NCBI GenBank assembly: GCA_965242855.1
Contig: OZ251509.1
Location: 3,286,001-3,350,000, forward strand
Direction of reading: 5' to 3'
DNA length: 64,000 nt
Origin: WTGU01 sp965242855
GTDB taxonomy: Bacteria > Pseudomonadota > Alphaproteobacteria > UBA828
The position numbers were made by a program, and so were the translations under genes. Shown here piece by piece: positions 16,819 to 26,250 of the stretch. The notes under the pieces were generated by a model. The model was not told the origin of the DNA. It did not search any database and saw nothing but the letters and a program-made list of their open reading frames with translations. Position 1 is the first letter of the stretch, and each line of letters opens with the position of its first letter.

Positions 16819-17675
16819 GCGGCCGGGAGACGCCTCTCACGGTGGCGCCCGCCTGGCTCGCGGAGCACGGGGGCGCGGACTCCCCGGTGCGTGTTCTCGA
16901 CGGCTCCTGGCACCTGCCGGCGGAGGGCCGCGACGCCTGCGCCGAGTTCCGCGAGGCTCACATCCCGGGCGCCGCGTTCTTCGACATCGACGGGATCTGC
17001 GACCCGGATTCGGCCCTGCCGCACATGCTGCCGACGGCCGAGGCGTTCGCGCATGCCGTCGCCGGGCTGGGAGTCGGCAACGAATCCCACGTCGTGGTTT
17101 ACGACACCGTGGGGCTCTACAGCGCGGCGCGCGTCTGGTGGATGTTCCGTGTGTTCGGGCATCGGGCCGTCTCGGTGCTCGCGGGCGGCCTGCCGCGCTG
17201 GCGGGCGGAAGGCCGCCCGGTGGAGAGCGGCGCGGCCGCGCCCGCGCGCGCGGCGTTCACGGCCGCGCGGGACGACGCGCTCGTCCGCTCATTCGCGCAG
17301 ATGCGCGCGAACCTCGACGAACGCCGCGCGCAGGTGGTCGATGCGCGCGCGGCCGCGCGCTTCACGGGCGCCGATCCGGGGCCCAGGCCGGACTTGGCGC
17401 GCGGCCACGTTCCGGGCAGCCGCAACGTTCCCTTCGCCAAGGTTCTCGACGGCGGCGCGCTGGCGGCACCGGCGACGCTCCGCCGCGTCTTCGCGGAGGC
17501 CGGCATCGATCCCGCGCGCCCGGTCGTCGCGACCTGCGGCTCGGGCATCACGGCCTGCACCCTGGCGCTCGCCCTCGCCGCGGTCGGCGCGCCGGACGTC
17601 GCCGTCTATGACGGCTCGTGGAGCGAGTGGGGCGGACGGACGGACGCGCCGGTGGAGACCGGCGACGCGCCGTAG
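16815..17675 (+). CDS. sseA: 3-mercaptopyruvate/thiosulfate sulfurtransferase
   Basis: 286 residues in two rhodanese domains: the inactive N-terminal one (about 8-130) and the catalytic C-terminal one with C241 in the loop CGSGITA. The CGSGxT loop favours mercaptopyruvate over thiosulfate in this family. It transfers sulfur from 3-mercaptopyruvate to acceptors such as thiols or cyanide. The start overlaps the alaX stop by 4 nt, and with cysK upstream the operon handles cysteine and sulfur metabolism. Confidence 0.94.
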   Translation: MSGRETPLTVAPAWLAEHGGADSPVRVLDGSWHLPAEGRDACAEFREAHIPGAAFFDIDGICDPDSALPHMLPTAEAFAHAVAGLGVGNESHVVVYDTVGLYSAARVWWMFRVFGHRAVSVLAGGLPRWRAEGRPVESGAAAPARAAFTAARDDALVRSFAQMRANLDERRAQVVDARAAARFTGADPGPRPDLARGHVPGSRNVPFAKVLDGGALAAPATLRRVFAEAGIDPARPVVATCGSGITACTLALALAAVGAPDVAVYDGSWSEWGGRTDAPVETGDAP

Positions 17676-17683
17676 GCCGCGCG

Positions 17684-18649
17684 ATGTCGATACGGCGGGA
17701 GAAGCGCGTATCCGCCGTCATGGCGATCATGGCGGCCGCGACGTTTCTCGCAGCCGCCGGGGCGGCGCCGGCGGACGACCAGGCGGCTGCTCTCCCTACG
17801 GGCGACGTGATCGGAAGCGTCCACTCCATGATCGCCTCCCACGAAGATACGCTGCTCGACGTCGCGCGGGAGAACGGCCTCGGCTACGTGGAGACGATCG
17901 CGGCCAATCCCGGCGTCGACCCGTGGGTCCCGGGCCGCGGCGTTTCGATTCTGCTGCCGACGGCGCATGTCCTTCCGGACGTCGAGCGGCGGGGCCTCGT
18001 CGTCAATCTGGCCGAGCATCGCCTCTATTATTTCGCCAAACCCGACGCGGCGCCGATGACCTTCCCGTTGGGAGTCGGCCGGGAAGGGTGGGACACGCCG
18101 CTCGGCAGGACGGAGATCGCGCGGAAGGCGGAGAACCCGATCTGGTATCCCCCGGAGTCGATCCGGGCCGAGAAGCCGGACCTGCCGACGGTCGTCCGGC
18201 CCGGCCCCGACAACCCCCTCGGCAGTCACGCGCTCTATTTCGCGTGGCCCCGATACCTGATCCACGGCACCAACCAGCCCTGGGGGATCGGGCGGCGGGT
18301 GAGCCACGGATGCATCCGCCTCTACCCCGAGGACATTGCGCGGTTGTTCGGGGTAGTCGCGGTCGGCACGCCGGTCCACGTCATCGACCAGGCCATAAAG
18401 ATCGGCTGGTCCGACGGCGAGCTCTACGTCGAGGCGCATCCCGATCCCGGGCAGGCGGACGAACTGGAAAGGAGCGGGCGCATCACGCGGCCCGCCGAAC
18501 GGCCACCGTCCGACGCCTTCTACCGGATCGCGGCCCGCGCTGGCAGCCACCGGGACCGGCTGGATTGGAGCACGATCCGGCGCGTCGTCGAGGAACGCTC
18601 GGGCGTCCCCGTCCGGGTGACGGAGGCCCGCCCCGCCGCCGCGCGTTAG
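17684..18649 (+). CDS. L,D-transpeptidase (YkuD domain, ErfK/YbiS group)
   Basis: 321-residue secreted cell-wall enzyme. After a hydrophobic leader (about 9-30) comes a LysM-like segment (about 45-92) and the YkuD domain with H194 and the active site SHGCIRLY (H208, C210). Such enzymes form 3-3 peptidoglycan cross-links or attach lipoproteins to peptidoglycan. The gene begins 8 nt after sseA. A small Ala-rich lipoprotein gene of the Lpp kind lies just beyond on the other strand, a possible attachment substrate. Confidence 0.92.
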   Translation: MSIRREKRVSAVMAIMAAATFLAAAGAAPADDQAAALPTGDVIGSVHSMIASHEDTLLDVARENGLGYVETIAANPGVDPWVPGRGVSILLPTAHVLPDVERRGLVVNLAEHRLYYFAKPDAAPMTFPLGVGREGWDTPLGRTEIARKAENPIWYPPESIRAEKPDLPTVVRPGPDNPLGSHALYFAWPRYLIHGTNQPWGIGRRVSHGCIRLYPEDIARLFGVVAVGTPVHVIDQAIKIGWSDGELYVEAHPDPGQADELERSGRITRPAERPPSDAFYRIAARAGSHRDRLDWSTIRRVVEERSGVPVRVTEARPAAAR

Positions 18650-18765
18650 GGGCACCCTCTCCGGCGCGCGGAGCGAAGGATCAGGGCATGGCCTTCCCCG
18701 GCGACGAGGGGACGAGACGTGCGAGAGGGACCGGCCTCCGCGCCGCGGCGGCCAGTCCGCGCCCG

Positions 18766-19098
18766 CTACTTGCGCATCCCCTTCTGGAAGATGCGGTCCG
18801 CCTTGTCCGCGGCCATTCGCGCCGCTTCGGCCGCCTCCTCCGCCGCCATCGCCGCTTCCTCGGCGGCGTCGGCTGCGGCCAGCGCGTTGCGGTTGGCTTC
18901 CGCGACCGAGACCTTGAGGTCACGGATGTCGATCATGGCACGGCCGGCGGCGTCCCCGGCTTCCTTGGCCGCCATCAACGCCTCCTCGCTGACGGCCATG
19001 GCCGCATCGATGTCGTCCGATACGGAATGGCAACCGGCCGCGAGGGCCAGCGGAAGGGCGGCGATCAGCAACCGCGACGCCAATGATTTCGTAAGCAT
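18766..19098 (-). CDS. small alanine-zipper (Lpp-like) lipoprotein
   Basis: 110 residues with a signal peptide and lipobox LAAGC (lipidated C23). The mature part is almost entirely Ala/Glu-rich heptad sequence, predicting a long coiled coil like Braun's lipoprotein. The C-terminus ends in RK, which could be the residue linked to peptidoglycan. It probably joins the outer membrane to the wall. The neighbouring L,D-transpeptidase gene, convergent with it, supports that idea without proving it. Confidence 0.75.
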   Translation of the reverse strand: MLTKSLASRLLIAALPLALAAGCHSVSDDIDAAMAVSEEALMAAKEAGDAAGRAMIDIRDLKVSVAEANRNALAAADAAEEAAMAAEEAAEAARMAADKADRIFQKGMRK

Positions 19099-19154
19099 TG
19101 TCCTCTCCCGATTCGACGATTGTCGTGCGAGTTAGGGTCATTCGCCCGAAGCTG

Positions 19155-20057
19155 TCAAGAACGCTCTGCGCGCGGCCAACGCCGGTGCAGCCAGAGCCAT
19201 TGCTCCGGCCGGTCGCGAATCCAGCCTTCGAGCATGCGATTCACGTCCGTCATGATCGCATGGACGTTCTCCTCCCGCGACCCCGCGCGCGGGATGCCGA
19301 GCTTGGGGAACACGGTGATGCGGAAACGGGCCCCCGCGAGCCGCTCCACCCGGACCGGCCACACCGGGCACCCGTACTTCACCGCGAGCGCCGCCACGGA
19401 GGGGGCCGTCATGGCGTCGCGGCCGAAGAACGGGACGGCGATGCCGCCGTTGAACTTCTGATCCACCAGCAGGGCGAGATGCCTGCCCGCCTTGAGCGTG
19501 CGCACCATGTCCCGCGCGCCGCCCGCGCCCTTCGGAACCCGATGCCGCGCGACCGCGCCCCTGGCCCGCCAGACCAGCCGGTCGACGATCGGGTTGTTCG
19601 GCGGCCTGTAGATCAGGGCGACCGGGATGCCGCTCCGCTCGGGTGCGAGCGCGGCCACCTCCCAATTGCCGACATGGCCGGAGAAGAAGATGCCGCCGCG
19701 CGGCGAGCGGCGGGCCTCCGCGAGATGCGCGCGCCCGACGAGCGCGACCCGCCCGTCCGGCGCATCGATCGCGAAGCGGTCCAGATGCGGGTATTCCGCG
19801 GCCACGCGGCCGAGATGCCGCCACATGCGCCGCGCGCACCGCCGGACCTCGACCGGCGAGAAATCGGGAAACGCCCGCGCGATGTTGTCGATGCCGTGCC
19901 GGTGGACCGGGAGCAGCGGCCCGAGCGCGCCGGCGACGGCGGCACCGAGCGCCGACGCCCACCCCACCGGAAGGGCGCGCAGGACCGCGAACAGCAGGGC
20001 GACGGCGAGACCCTCGCAGAGATGGCGCGGGCGGCGCGCCCAGAGCGCCCTACGCAT
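19155..20057 (-). CDS. lpxL: lipid A late acyltransferase (LpxL/HtrB family)
   Basis: 300-residue inner-membrane acyltransferase with one N-terminal hydrophobic segment and the HxxxxE catalytic motif at H128-E133 (GHVGNWE). It adds a secondary acyl chain to the Kdo-lipid A precursor. The start overlaps lpxK by 8 nt. Together with lpxK, waaA and msbA it makes a dedicated lipopolysaccharide core block. Whether it is LpxL- or LpxM-like in specificity is not decidable. Confidence 0.9.
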   Translation of the reverse strand: MRRALWARRPRHLCEGLAVALLFAVLRALPVGWASALGAAVAGALGPLLPVHRHGIDNIARAFPDFSPVEVRRCARRMWRHLGRVAAEYPHLDRFAIDAPDGRVALVGRAHLAEARRSPRGGIFFSGHVGNWEVAALAPERSGIPVALIYRPPNNPIVDRLVWRARGAVARHRVPKGAGGARDMVRTLKAGRHLALLVDQKFNGGIAVPFFGRDAMTAPSVAALAVKYGCPVWPVRVERLAGARFRITVFPKLGIPRAGSREENVHAIMTDVNRMLEGWIRDRPEQWLWLHRRWPRAERS

Positions 20058-21039
20058 GGCGGGGACGCGCTACGAGCGGCCGCAACAGGGCGCGCGGCTC
20101 CGCCGGGTCGCGCCATTCGAGGGCGACGGAAAGCGTGCGGACCATGGGCTTCGCCTCCTCCGGCAGCCGAACATAGTCCTTCTCGGTCGTCACCGGCACC
20201 GCGTCCCGCGCGCTGGCGCGTTCGACGATTCGCATGATCTCGTCCGGCCGGTAGCGGTGATGGTCGGCGAAGGCGTAGCGGGCGACGACCTCGCAGCCGA
20301 TACCGGCGAGGGTCTCGAAGAATTTTCCGGGCCGCCCGATCCCGGCGAACGCCGCCACGGCGCGGCCCCGGAGCTGGCAGGCCTCGAGCCCGGGCACCAG
20401 CGCGGCCTCGATGACCGGCGCCTCGAGCGGCCCCAACGCGGCGAGCGCGCCGCGCCGGTCCGGCCCGATCAGGACGATGGCGTCGGCGCGGCGCAGGCCG
20501 CGGGCCAGCGGCTCGCGCAGCGGCCCCGCCGGCAACAGGCGACCGTTGCCGAACCCGGCCCCGCCATCGACCACCGCGAGCGAGAGATCCTTCGTCAGGC
20601 TCGGCGTTTGCAGGCCGTCGTCCATCACCACGAGGGGCGCGCCCGCGGCGGCCGCGGCGGCGGCACCCGCCGGCCGGTGACGGGCGAGCCAGGTCGGCGC
20701 GGCGGCGGCGAGCAGCAACGCCTCGTCGCCGACCGCGCGCGCGTCGTGGCGGGCGGGATCGACCCGCAGGGGGCCGCGCTCCCTGCCGCCGTAACCGCGG
20801 GTGAGGAGATGCGCCTCGATGCCCTCTTCGGCCAGCAGGCGGGCGAGCGCCAGAACGGTCGGCGTCTTGCCCGCGCCCCCGGCCGTGAAGTTGCCGACGC
20901 AGAGCACCGGGACGGCGGCGCGCGCCGGCCTGGTCAGGCCATGGCGAAGCCGCCCGGCGGCGTCATGGGCCCAGGACAGAGGCGCGAGCGCGGCGGCGAC
21001 CCCGCCGCGTTCACGCGCCCAGAACGCCGGCGCGCGCAT
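20050..21039 (-). CDS. lpxK: tetraacyldisaccharide 4'-kinase
   Basis: 329 residues with a P-loop GNFTAGGAGKTP at 49-60 and conserved LLTRGYGG and DDGLQ motifs. It phosphorylates the 4' position of the lipid A disaccharide at the inner membrane, using ATP. It overlaps waaA by 29 nt at its start and lpxL by 8 nt at its end, so the block is translationally coupled. Confidence 0.95.
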   Translation of the reverse strand: MRAPAFWARERGGVAAALAPLSWAHDAAGRLRHGLTRPARAAVPVLCVGNFTAGGAGKTPTVLALARLLAEEGIEAHLLTRGYGGRERGPLRVDPARHDARAVGDEALLLAAAAPTWLARHRPAGAAAAAAAGAPLVVMDDGLQTPSLTKDLSLAVVDGGAGFGNGRLLPAGPLREPLARGLRRADAIVLIGPDRRGALAALGPLEAPVIEAALVPGLEACQLRGRAVAAFAGIGRPGKFFETLAGIGCEVVARYAFADHHRYRPDEIMRIVERASARDAVPVTTEKDYVRLPEEAKPMVRTLSVALEWRDPAEPRALLRPLVARPRHA

Positions 21040-22324
21040 CGGAGCGGCTCGGCCCGAGATGCTCGCAGATCAGGCCGAGGGCGGCCTCCGCCGCGCCCCC
21101 CAGCCCCTCGGCGACGGCGGCGGCGGCGATTCGCCCGCGCCGCCGGGCAGCCCCGTCCTCCAGCAACGCGCCCACCGCCCCGGCGAGCGCCGCCGCGCCG
21201 TCCGCCTGGACGATCGCGCCGGCGCCGTCCAAGGCCGCGCGGGCTTCCGCGAAGTTCTCCATCCACGGCCCGGTCACGATCGCGCAGTCGAGCCGCGCCG
21301 GTTCCAGCGGGTTGTGCCCGCCGCGCGGCACGAGCGAGCCGCCGACGAACGCGACCTCGCCCAGGCGGTAAACCAAGCCGAGCTCACCGAGCGTATCGGC
21401 GAGATAGACCGCCGTTTCGGGGGTGATGGCTTCGTTCCGCGCGCGCCGGGCGGTGGCGAGGCCGCGCCGGCGGAACAGCCGCGCCACCTCGTCGCCCCGC
21501 TCCGGATGCCGCGGGGCGACGAGCGCCAGAAGGTCGGGAAACGTCGCGCGCAACGACAGATGCGCCTCGGCGACCATCGCCTCCTCGCCGTCGTGCGTGC
21601 TCGCCGCGATCCAGAGGCGCCGGCCGGCGACGGCGCGCCGCAGGGTCGCCACGGCGTTCGCGTCCGCCGGCAGGGGCGGCGCATCGTGCTTGAGGTTGCC
21701 GCGCACGACGACGCGGCGCGCGCCGAGCGCCCGGAAGCGCGCGGCGTCCGCTTCGGTCTGCGCCAGGATGCGGGCGAAGCTGTCGAGCAGGGGCCGCGCC
21801 AGACGAGGCATCTTCCGCCAGCGGGCGGCGGAGCGTTCCGACATGCGCGCGTTGACCAGGAGCATCGGCACGCCCCGCGCGGCCGTTTCGAGGACGAGGT
21901 TCGGCCAGAGCTCCGATTCCACCCAGACGGCCAGATCGGGCCGCCAGTGGCCGGCGAACCGCCGGACCGCGCCGGGCCGGTCGACGGGCGCGAACTGGTG
22001 CAGCGCGCCGTCCGGCAGCCGCTGCCGCAGGAGCCGCGCCGAAGCGACGGTGCCGGTCGTGACCAGGACATGCAGCGCGGGACGCACCGCGCGCAGGCGG
22101 GCGACGAGCGGCAGCAACGAGAGACCCTCGCCGACGCTGGCGCCGTGCATCCAGACCAGACGCCCGGCCGGGCGTGGCACGCTCGCCCGCCCCAGCCGCT
22201 CGCCGAAGCGCGCCGCGTCCTCCTTGCCCCGGCGGCGCCTGTGGGCGAGCCAGGCGTGGACCAGCGGCGCGGCGAGCGTGCTCGCACCGCGGTAGCTGGA
22301 CGGGGTGACGAGGGCGTCGATCAT
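21011..22324 (-). CDS. waaA: 3-deoxy-D-manno-octulosonic acid (Kdo) transferase
   Basis: 437-residue GT30 glycosyltransferase. N-terminal membrane-near helix, the acceptor-site motif WMHGASVGE, then the GT-B C-terminal half with GGSLVPRGGHNPLEPA, the CMP-Kdo binding region. It adds Kdo residues to lipid IVA. The ATG at 22324 overlaps the stop of the upstream acyltransferase (ATGA). A longer open frame extends far upstream but carries no homology there. Confidence 0.95.
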   Translation of the reverse strand: MIDALVTPSSYRGASTLAAPLVHAWLAHRRRRGKEDAARFGERLGRASVPRPAGRLVWMHGASVGEGLSLLPLVARLRAVRPALHVLVTTGTVASARLLRQRLPDGALHQFAPVDRPGAVRRFAGHWRPDLAVWVESELWPNLVLETAARGVPMLLVNARMSERSAARWRKMPRLARPLLDSFARILAQTEADAARFRALGARRVVVRGNLKHDAPPLPADANAVATLRRAVAGRRLWIAASTHDGEEAMVAEAHLSLRATFPDLLALVAPRHPERGDEVARLFRRRGLATARRARNEAITPETAVYLADTLGELGLVYRLGEVAFVGGSLVPRGGHNPLEPARLDCAIVTGPWMENFAEARAALDGAGAIVQADGAAALAGAVGALLEDGAARRRGRIAAAAVAEGLGGAAEAALGLICEHLGPSRSDARAGVLGA

Positions 22325-23031
22325 CCGGCCCCGGCGGGTTCGGCCGGCTCGACCGGCGCCGCGCCGACCAGGCGGTCGGCCTCGGCCGTCATCTCGTTGA
22401 GCCGCGCCTCCAGGGCGAGCCGCGCCGCCTCCAGCGCGGCCGCGTCGGCGTCGGCGGCGACATGGATCGGCGCCCCCCACAGATAGGCGCCCCTGCCGAA
22501 GGGCAGGGCGATCACGAAACGGTCCCAACTGCCGGCCAGCAGGCGCCGCGAGACCGCGCAGGTCATCGGCACGATCGGCGCTCCGGCGAGGCGCGCCAGC
22601 GCGACGACCCCGGGCTGCACCCGCATCCGCGGGCCGCGCGGCCCGTCCGGCGCGATCGACAGGCAGCCGCCCTGCTTCAACACCCGGAGCGAGGCGCGCA
22701 AGGCGGCCGCACCGCCGCGCGTGCGCGAACCGCGGACCGCTGCGATGCCCAGATGCCTTGCCGCGCGGGCGATCCTCTCGCCGTCGCGGTGGCGCGAGAT
22801 CACGACGTGCATCGTGGCGTCCTCCCACCAGGCCATCGGCGCCATCATCAGCCGCCCGTGCCAGAAGGCGACGATGAAGGGCCGGCCCGCGCGCAGCAGC
22901 GCCTCCGCGCCCTCGCGCCCGTGCGTCCGCCAGCGGCTGGTCGCGTAGACGAAGCCCACATAGCGGGCGAAGGACCAGGGGAGCGCCGCCGTCACGAACC
23001 GGCTTCGCGCGACGCGCTTGCCGAGGCTCAT
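22321..23031 (-). CDS. DUF374 lysophospholipid acyltransferase-family protein
   Basis: 236 residues with an N-terminal hydrophobic segment and acyltransferase-like motifs: FWHGRLMM, SRHRDGE, RGSRTRGG and APDGPRGPR. DUF374 proteins are found next to waaA and msbA in alphaproteobacteria and probably acylate a lipid A or phospholipid intermediate; the exact substrate is unknown. The ATG is 2 nt after the msbA stop. Confidence 0.85.
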   Translation of the reverse strand: MSLGKRVARSRFVTAALPWSFARYVGFVYATSRWRTHGREGAEALLRAGRPFIVAFWHGRLMMAPMAWWEDATMHVVISRHRDGERIARAARHLGIAAVRGSRTRGGAAALRASLRVLKQGGCLSIAPDGPRGPRMRVQPGVVALARLAGAPIVPMTCAVSRRLLAGSWDRFVIALPFGRGAYLWGAPIHVAADADAAALEAARLALEARLNEMTAEADRLVGAAPVEPAEPAGAG

Positions 23032-23033
23032 GG

Positions 23034-24818
23034 CTATTCCCGTTGCGCGGCCTCGCCGGCCGCGAACTGCATGGCGTGGAGGCGCGCGTAGAGGCCGCCC
23101 GCCGCCAGCAGCGACCGGTGCGTGCCCGATTCGGCGACGCGACCGCCCCGGAGCACGTGAATCCGGTCGGCGTCCAGGATCGTGGAAAGGCGGTGCGCGA
23201 CGATCAGGGTGGTCCGGCCGCGCATCAGCCTGCCCAGCGCCTCCTGCACCTGGCGCTCCGATTCGGTGTCGAGGGCGCTCGTCGCCTCGTCGAGCAGGAG
23301 GATGGGCGCGTCCTTCAGCATGGCGCGGGCGATCGAAAGGCGCTGCCGCTGGCCGCCGGACAACTTGACCCCGCGCTCGCCGATGAGCGTGTCGTAGCCG
23401 TCGGGGAGCGCGGCGACGAAGCGGTCGGCGCCGGCGGTCCGGGCGGCGGCGGCGATCTCCGCATCGGAGGCGCTGATTCGCCCGTAGGCGATGTTGGCCC
23501 GGATGGTGTCGTCGAACAGCACCGTCTCCTGGCTCACCAGCGCCACCGCGTCGCGCACGCTCTCCAGGGTGGCTTCGCGCACGTCCGTCCCGTCGATCGC
23601 GACCGCCCCCCGGTCGACGTCGAAGAAGCGCGGGATCAGGTTGAGCACCGTGGATTTCCCCGCGCCCGAGGGGCCGACCAGCGCGACCGTCTTCCCGGCC
23701 GGGATCTCGATGGTCACGTCGCGCAGGGCGGGCGCCCCGCGCCGGTAGGAGAAGCACACCCCGTCGAGGGCGACGGCGCCGCCGGCGACCCGCAGAGGCC
23801 GGGCCTCCGGCGCCTCGACGATTCGCGGGGCGGTGTCCAGGACCTCGAACACGCGCTGGCTCGCGGCGAGACCCTCCTGAAGGGTGGCGTTGAGGTTAGC
23901 CAGCGCCTTGAGCGGCCGGTAGGCCAGCAGCATCGCCGTGACGAAGGCGAAGAAGGCGCCCGGCGTGAGCGTCCCCCCGACCACCTGCCAGCCGCCGTAG
24001 AGGATCATCAGCGCGATGAAGATGCCGCCCAAGGTTTCCATGATGGGCGTCGCGGCGGCCCGCGTCCTGAGCGATTTGAAGACGAGCCCGAACACGCTCT
24101 CGATCAGCCGGTCGGTGCGGGCGGATTCGAAACGCTCCCGGTTGTACGCCTTGACGTGCCGCGCGCCCTGGAAGGTCTCGTTGAGCCGCGCCGTGAACAG
24201 GCCGAGCTCGTTGAGCGCCGAAGTCGAGATCTTACGCATCCGCCGCCCGATCCTGACGATGGGATAGAGCGCGATCGGGAAGACGACGCACGCGATCAGC
24301 GCCAGCTTCCAGTCCTTTTCGAACATGACTCCGATCAGGAACAGCAGGGTCAGCGAATCCTTGACCATGCCGGTGAGCGCGTTGGCCACGGCGTTGCGCA
24401 TGAGGTTGACGTCGTTGGTGAGCCGCGAGACCAGCTTGCCGGACGCGGTGTCCTGGAAGAACGCGAGGTCGAAGCGGAGAATATGGGCGAAGACCCGGCT
24501 CTGGAGGTCGGCGATGACCCGCTGCCCGACGAAGGCGATCAGGACGGCCTGTCCGTAGGTGGCGGCGCCCTTGACCAGCGTCAGGACGATGACCGCGGCG
24601 GGAATCACCACGAGGAGCGTGCGGTCCTTCTCGATGAAAATCTCGTCGAGCACCGGCTCCATCAGATAGGCGAGCGCCGCCGTCGAGCCGGCGGCCAGCG
24701 CCATGCAGAGAACGGCGAGCACCAGCCGGCCGACATAGGGCCGCACGTGGTCGCGCACGAGGCGCGTGAGGAGCAGCCTCGTCGCGCCCGGCCGATGGCG
24801 CCGGTCAGGCGGCTCCAC
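23034..24818 (-). CDS. msbA: MsbA-type lipid A flippase ABC exporter
   Basis: 594 residues: six-helix membrane domain (about 25-320) and ATPase domain with GPSGAGKST, LSGGQRQR and DEATSALD. It flips lipid A-core, and possibly phospholipids, across the inner membrane. Its place at the head of the DUF374-waaA-lpxK-lpxL block supports MsbA rather than a drug exporter. The 3' end is 2 nt from the next gene. Confidence 0.9.
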   Translation of the reverse strand: MEPPDRRHRPGATRLLLTRLVRDHVRPYVGRLVLAVLCMALAAGSTAALAYLMEPVLDEIFIEKDRTLLVVIPAAVIVLTLVKGAATYGQAVLIAFVGQRVIADLQSRVFAHILRFDLAFFQDTASGKLVSRLTNDVNLMRNAVANALTGMVKDSLTLLFLIGVMFEKDWKLALIACVVFPIALYPIVRIGRRMRKISTSALNELGLFTARLNETFQGARHVKAYNRERFESARTDRLIESVFGLVFKSLRTRAAATPIMETLGGIFIALMILYGGWQVVGGTLTPGAFFAFVTAMLLAYRPLKALANLNATLQEGLAASQRVFEVLDTAPRIVEAPEARPLRVAGGAVALDGVCFSYRRGAPALRDVTIEIPAGKTVALVGPSGAGKSTVLNLIPRFFDVDRGAVAIDGTDVREATLESVRDAVALVSQETVLFDDTIRANIAYGRISASDAEIAAAARTAGADRFVAALPDGYDTLIGERGVKLSGGQRQRLSIARAMLKDAPILLLDEATSALDTESERQVQEALGRLMRGRTTLIVAHRLSTILDADRIHVLRGGRVAESGTHRSLLAAGGLYARLHAMQFAAGEAAQRE

Positions 24819-24851
24819 AGGCCTCGCCCGGCGCAGGCGCGCGGCCGCCGC

Positions 24852-26216
24852 TCACCGGCCGGCCACCGTCATGCCGTCGATTCGCGCGGTCGGGCTGTCG
24901 ATCCCGTAACGGAACGCCAGATCGTCGGCCGGAACGAGGCGGCGGAACATGTCCACGAGATTGCCGGCGATGGTGACCTCGCTGACCGGGTGGGTGATCT
25001 CGCCGCGTTCGATCCGGAAGCCCACCGCGCCGCGGCTGTAATCGCCGGTCACGCCGTTGACGCCCATGCCGATCAGTTCGGTGACGTAGAGGCCGTCCGC
25101 GATGTCGGCGAGCAGGGCTTCGACGCTCCCGACACCGGGCGCGAGCGACAGGTTGGAGGGCGCCGGCGCGGGCGGTGCGCCGGCGCCGCGCGCGGCGTGG
25201 CCGGTGGTGGCGAGGCCGAGCTGGCGCGCCGAGCGGCTGTCGAGAAGCCAGGTCCGGAGGGTGCCGTCCGCGACGATCTCGCGCCGGCCCGTCGCCGCCC
25301 CCTCGCCGTCGAAGGGCCGCGAGCGCCACCCGCGCGCCCGGTGCGGGTCGTCCACGATCACGGTTCCGGGGGGGAATATCCGGGTGCCCAGCGCGTCCTT
25401 CAGGAAGCTCGTGCCGCGGGCGATCACCGGCCCCGCGATCGCCCCGGCGAAATGGCGGAGAAGCCCGCCGGCGACGCGCGGGTCATAGACAACGGGAACC
25501 TGCCCCGAGCGCGCCTTGCATGCGCCGAGACGACGCACCGCCCTGCTCCCGGCGGCGCGGCCGACCGTCGCGGCGGCGTCCAGGTCTTCCTCGTGGACGG
25601 CCGACGCCCATTCGTAATCGCGTTCCATCGCCGTCCCGGCGCCGGCCACCACCGAGGCGCTGACCCAGAACCGGCTGGCCGCGTAGCCGCCGGCGAACCC
25701 GTCGCTCGTCACCAGGGTCGTTTCCGTCCGGCTCCAGCCGGCGCGGCCGCCCTCAGAATTCGTGACTCCGCCGACGGCACGGGCCGCGTCTTCGGCCTCC
25801 ATGGCGCGGGCCATCAAAGCGGAGGCGTCGGGCGCGCCGGCATCGACGAGATCGAGGGAGGGCCAGTCCCTGGCGAGGCAGGCCGGGTCGGCGAGGCCCG
25901 CATGGGGGTCCTCCGGCACCGAGCGCGCCATGGCGAGCGCCCGTTCGACGAGCGCGGCCAGCGCGTCCTCGGTGTGGTCCGTGGTGGAAACGACGGCCTG
26001 CTTCCCGCCCACGAACACCCGCAGCCCGAGATCGCGGCTCTCCGAGCGCACGAATTCCTCGGGCGCGCCCAGGCGGCAGCCCGCGTCGAGAGCGTCGCCG
26101 CGCACGAGCACGACGTCGGCGGCGTCCGCGCCTTGCCGCGTCGCGCGCCCGGCAAGTCCGGTCAGCAGATCGACCGGCTCCCGCGCCCTGGTCTCTGCGG
26201 CTTGCGTCGCCGGCAT
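24852..26216 (-). CDS. pmbA: TldE/PmbA-family protease subunit
   Basis: 454 residues of the TldD/PmbA fold, ending in the conserved GNLVDMF and a C-terminal VAGR-type tail. Members work with TldD as a metalloprotease on unfolded or modified peptides; PmbA is the non-catalytic partner and here shows no HExxxH. No tldD is in the window. ATG 26216 gives the usual length. It lies upstream of msbA, as in related genomes. Confidence 0.9.
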   Translation of the reverse strand: MPATQAAETRAREPVDLLTGLAGRATRQGADAADVVLVRGDALDAGCRLGAPEEFVRSESRDLGLRVFVGGKQAVVSTTDHTEDALAALVERALAMARSVPEDPHAGLADPACLARDWPSLDLVDAGAPDASALMARAMEAEDAARAVGGVTNSEGGRAGWSRTETTLVTSDGFAGGYAASRFWVSASVVAGAGTAMERDYEWASAVHEEDLDAAATVGRAAGSRAVRRLGACKARSGQVPVVYDPRVAGGLLRHFAGAIAGPVIARGTSFLKDALGTRIFPPGTVIVDDPHRARGWRSRPFDGEGAATGRREIVADGTLRTWLLDSRSARQLGLATTGHAARGAGAPPAPAPSNLSLAPGVGSVEALLADIADGLYVTELIGMGVNGVTGDYSRGAVGFRIERGEITHPVSEVTIAGNLVDMFRRLVPADDLAFRYGIDSPTARIDGMTVAGR

Positions 26217-26250
26217 CGCCGTCCGTATCGCGGGGCGTCGCGAGCGCCAA

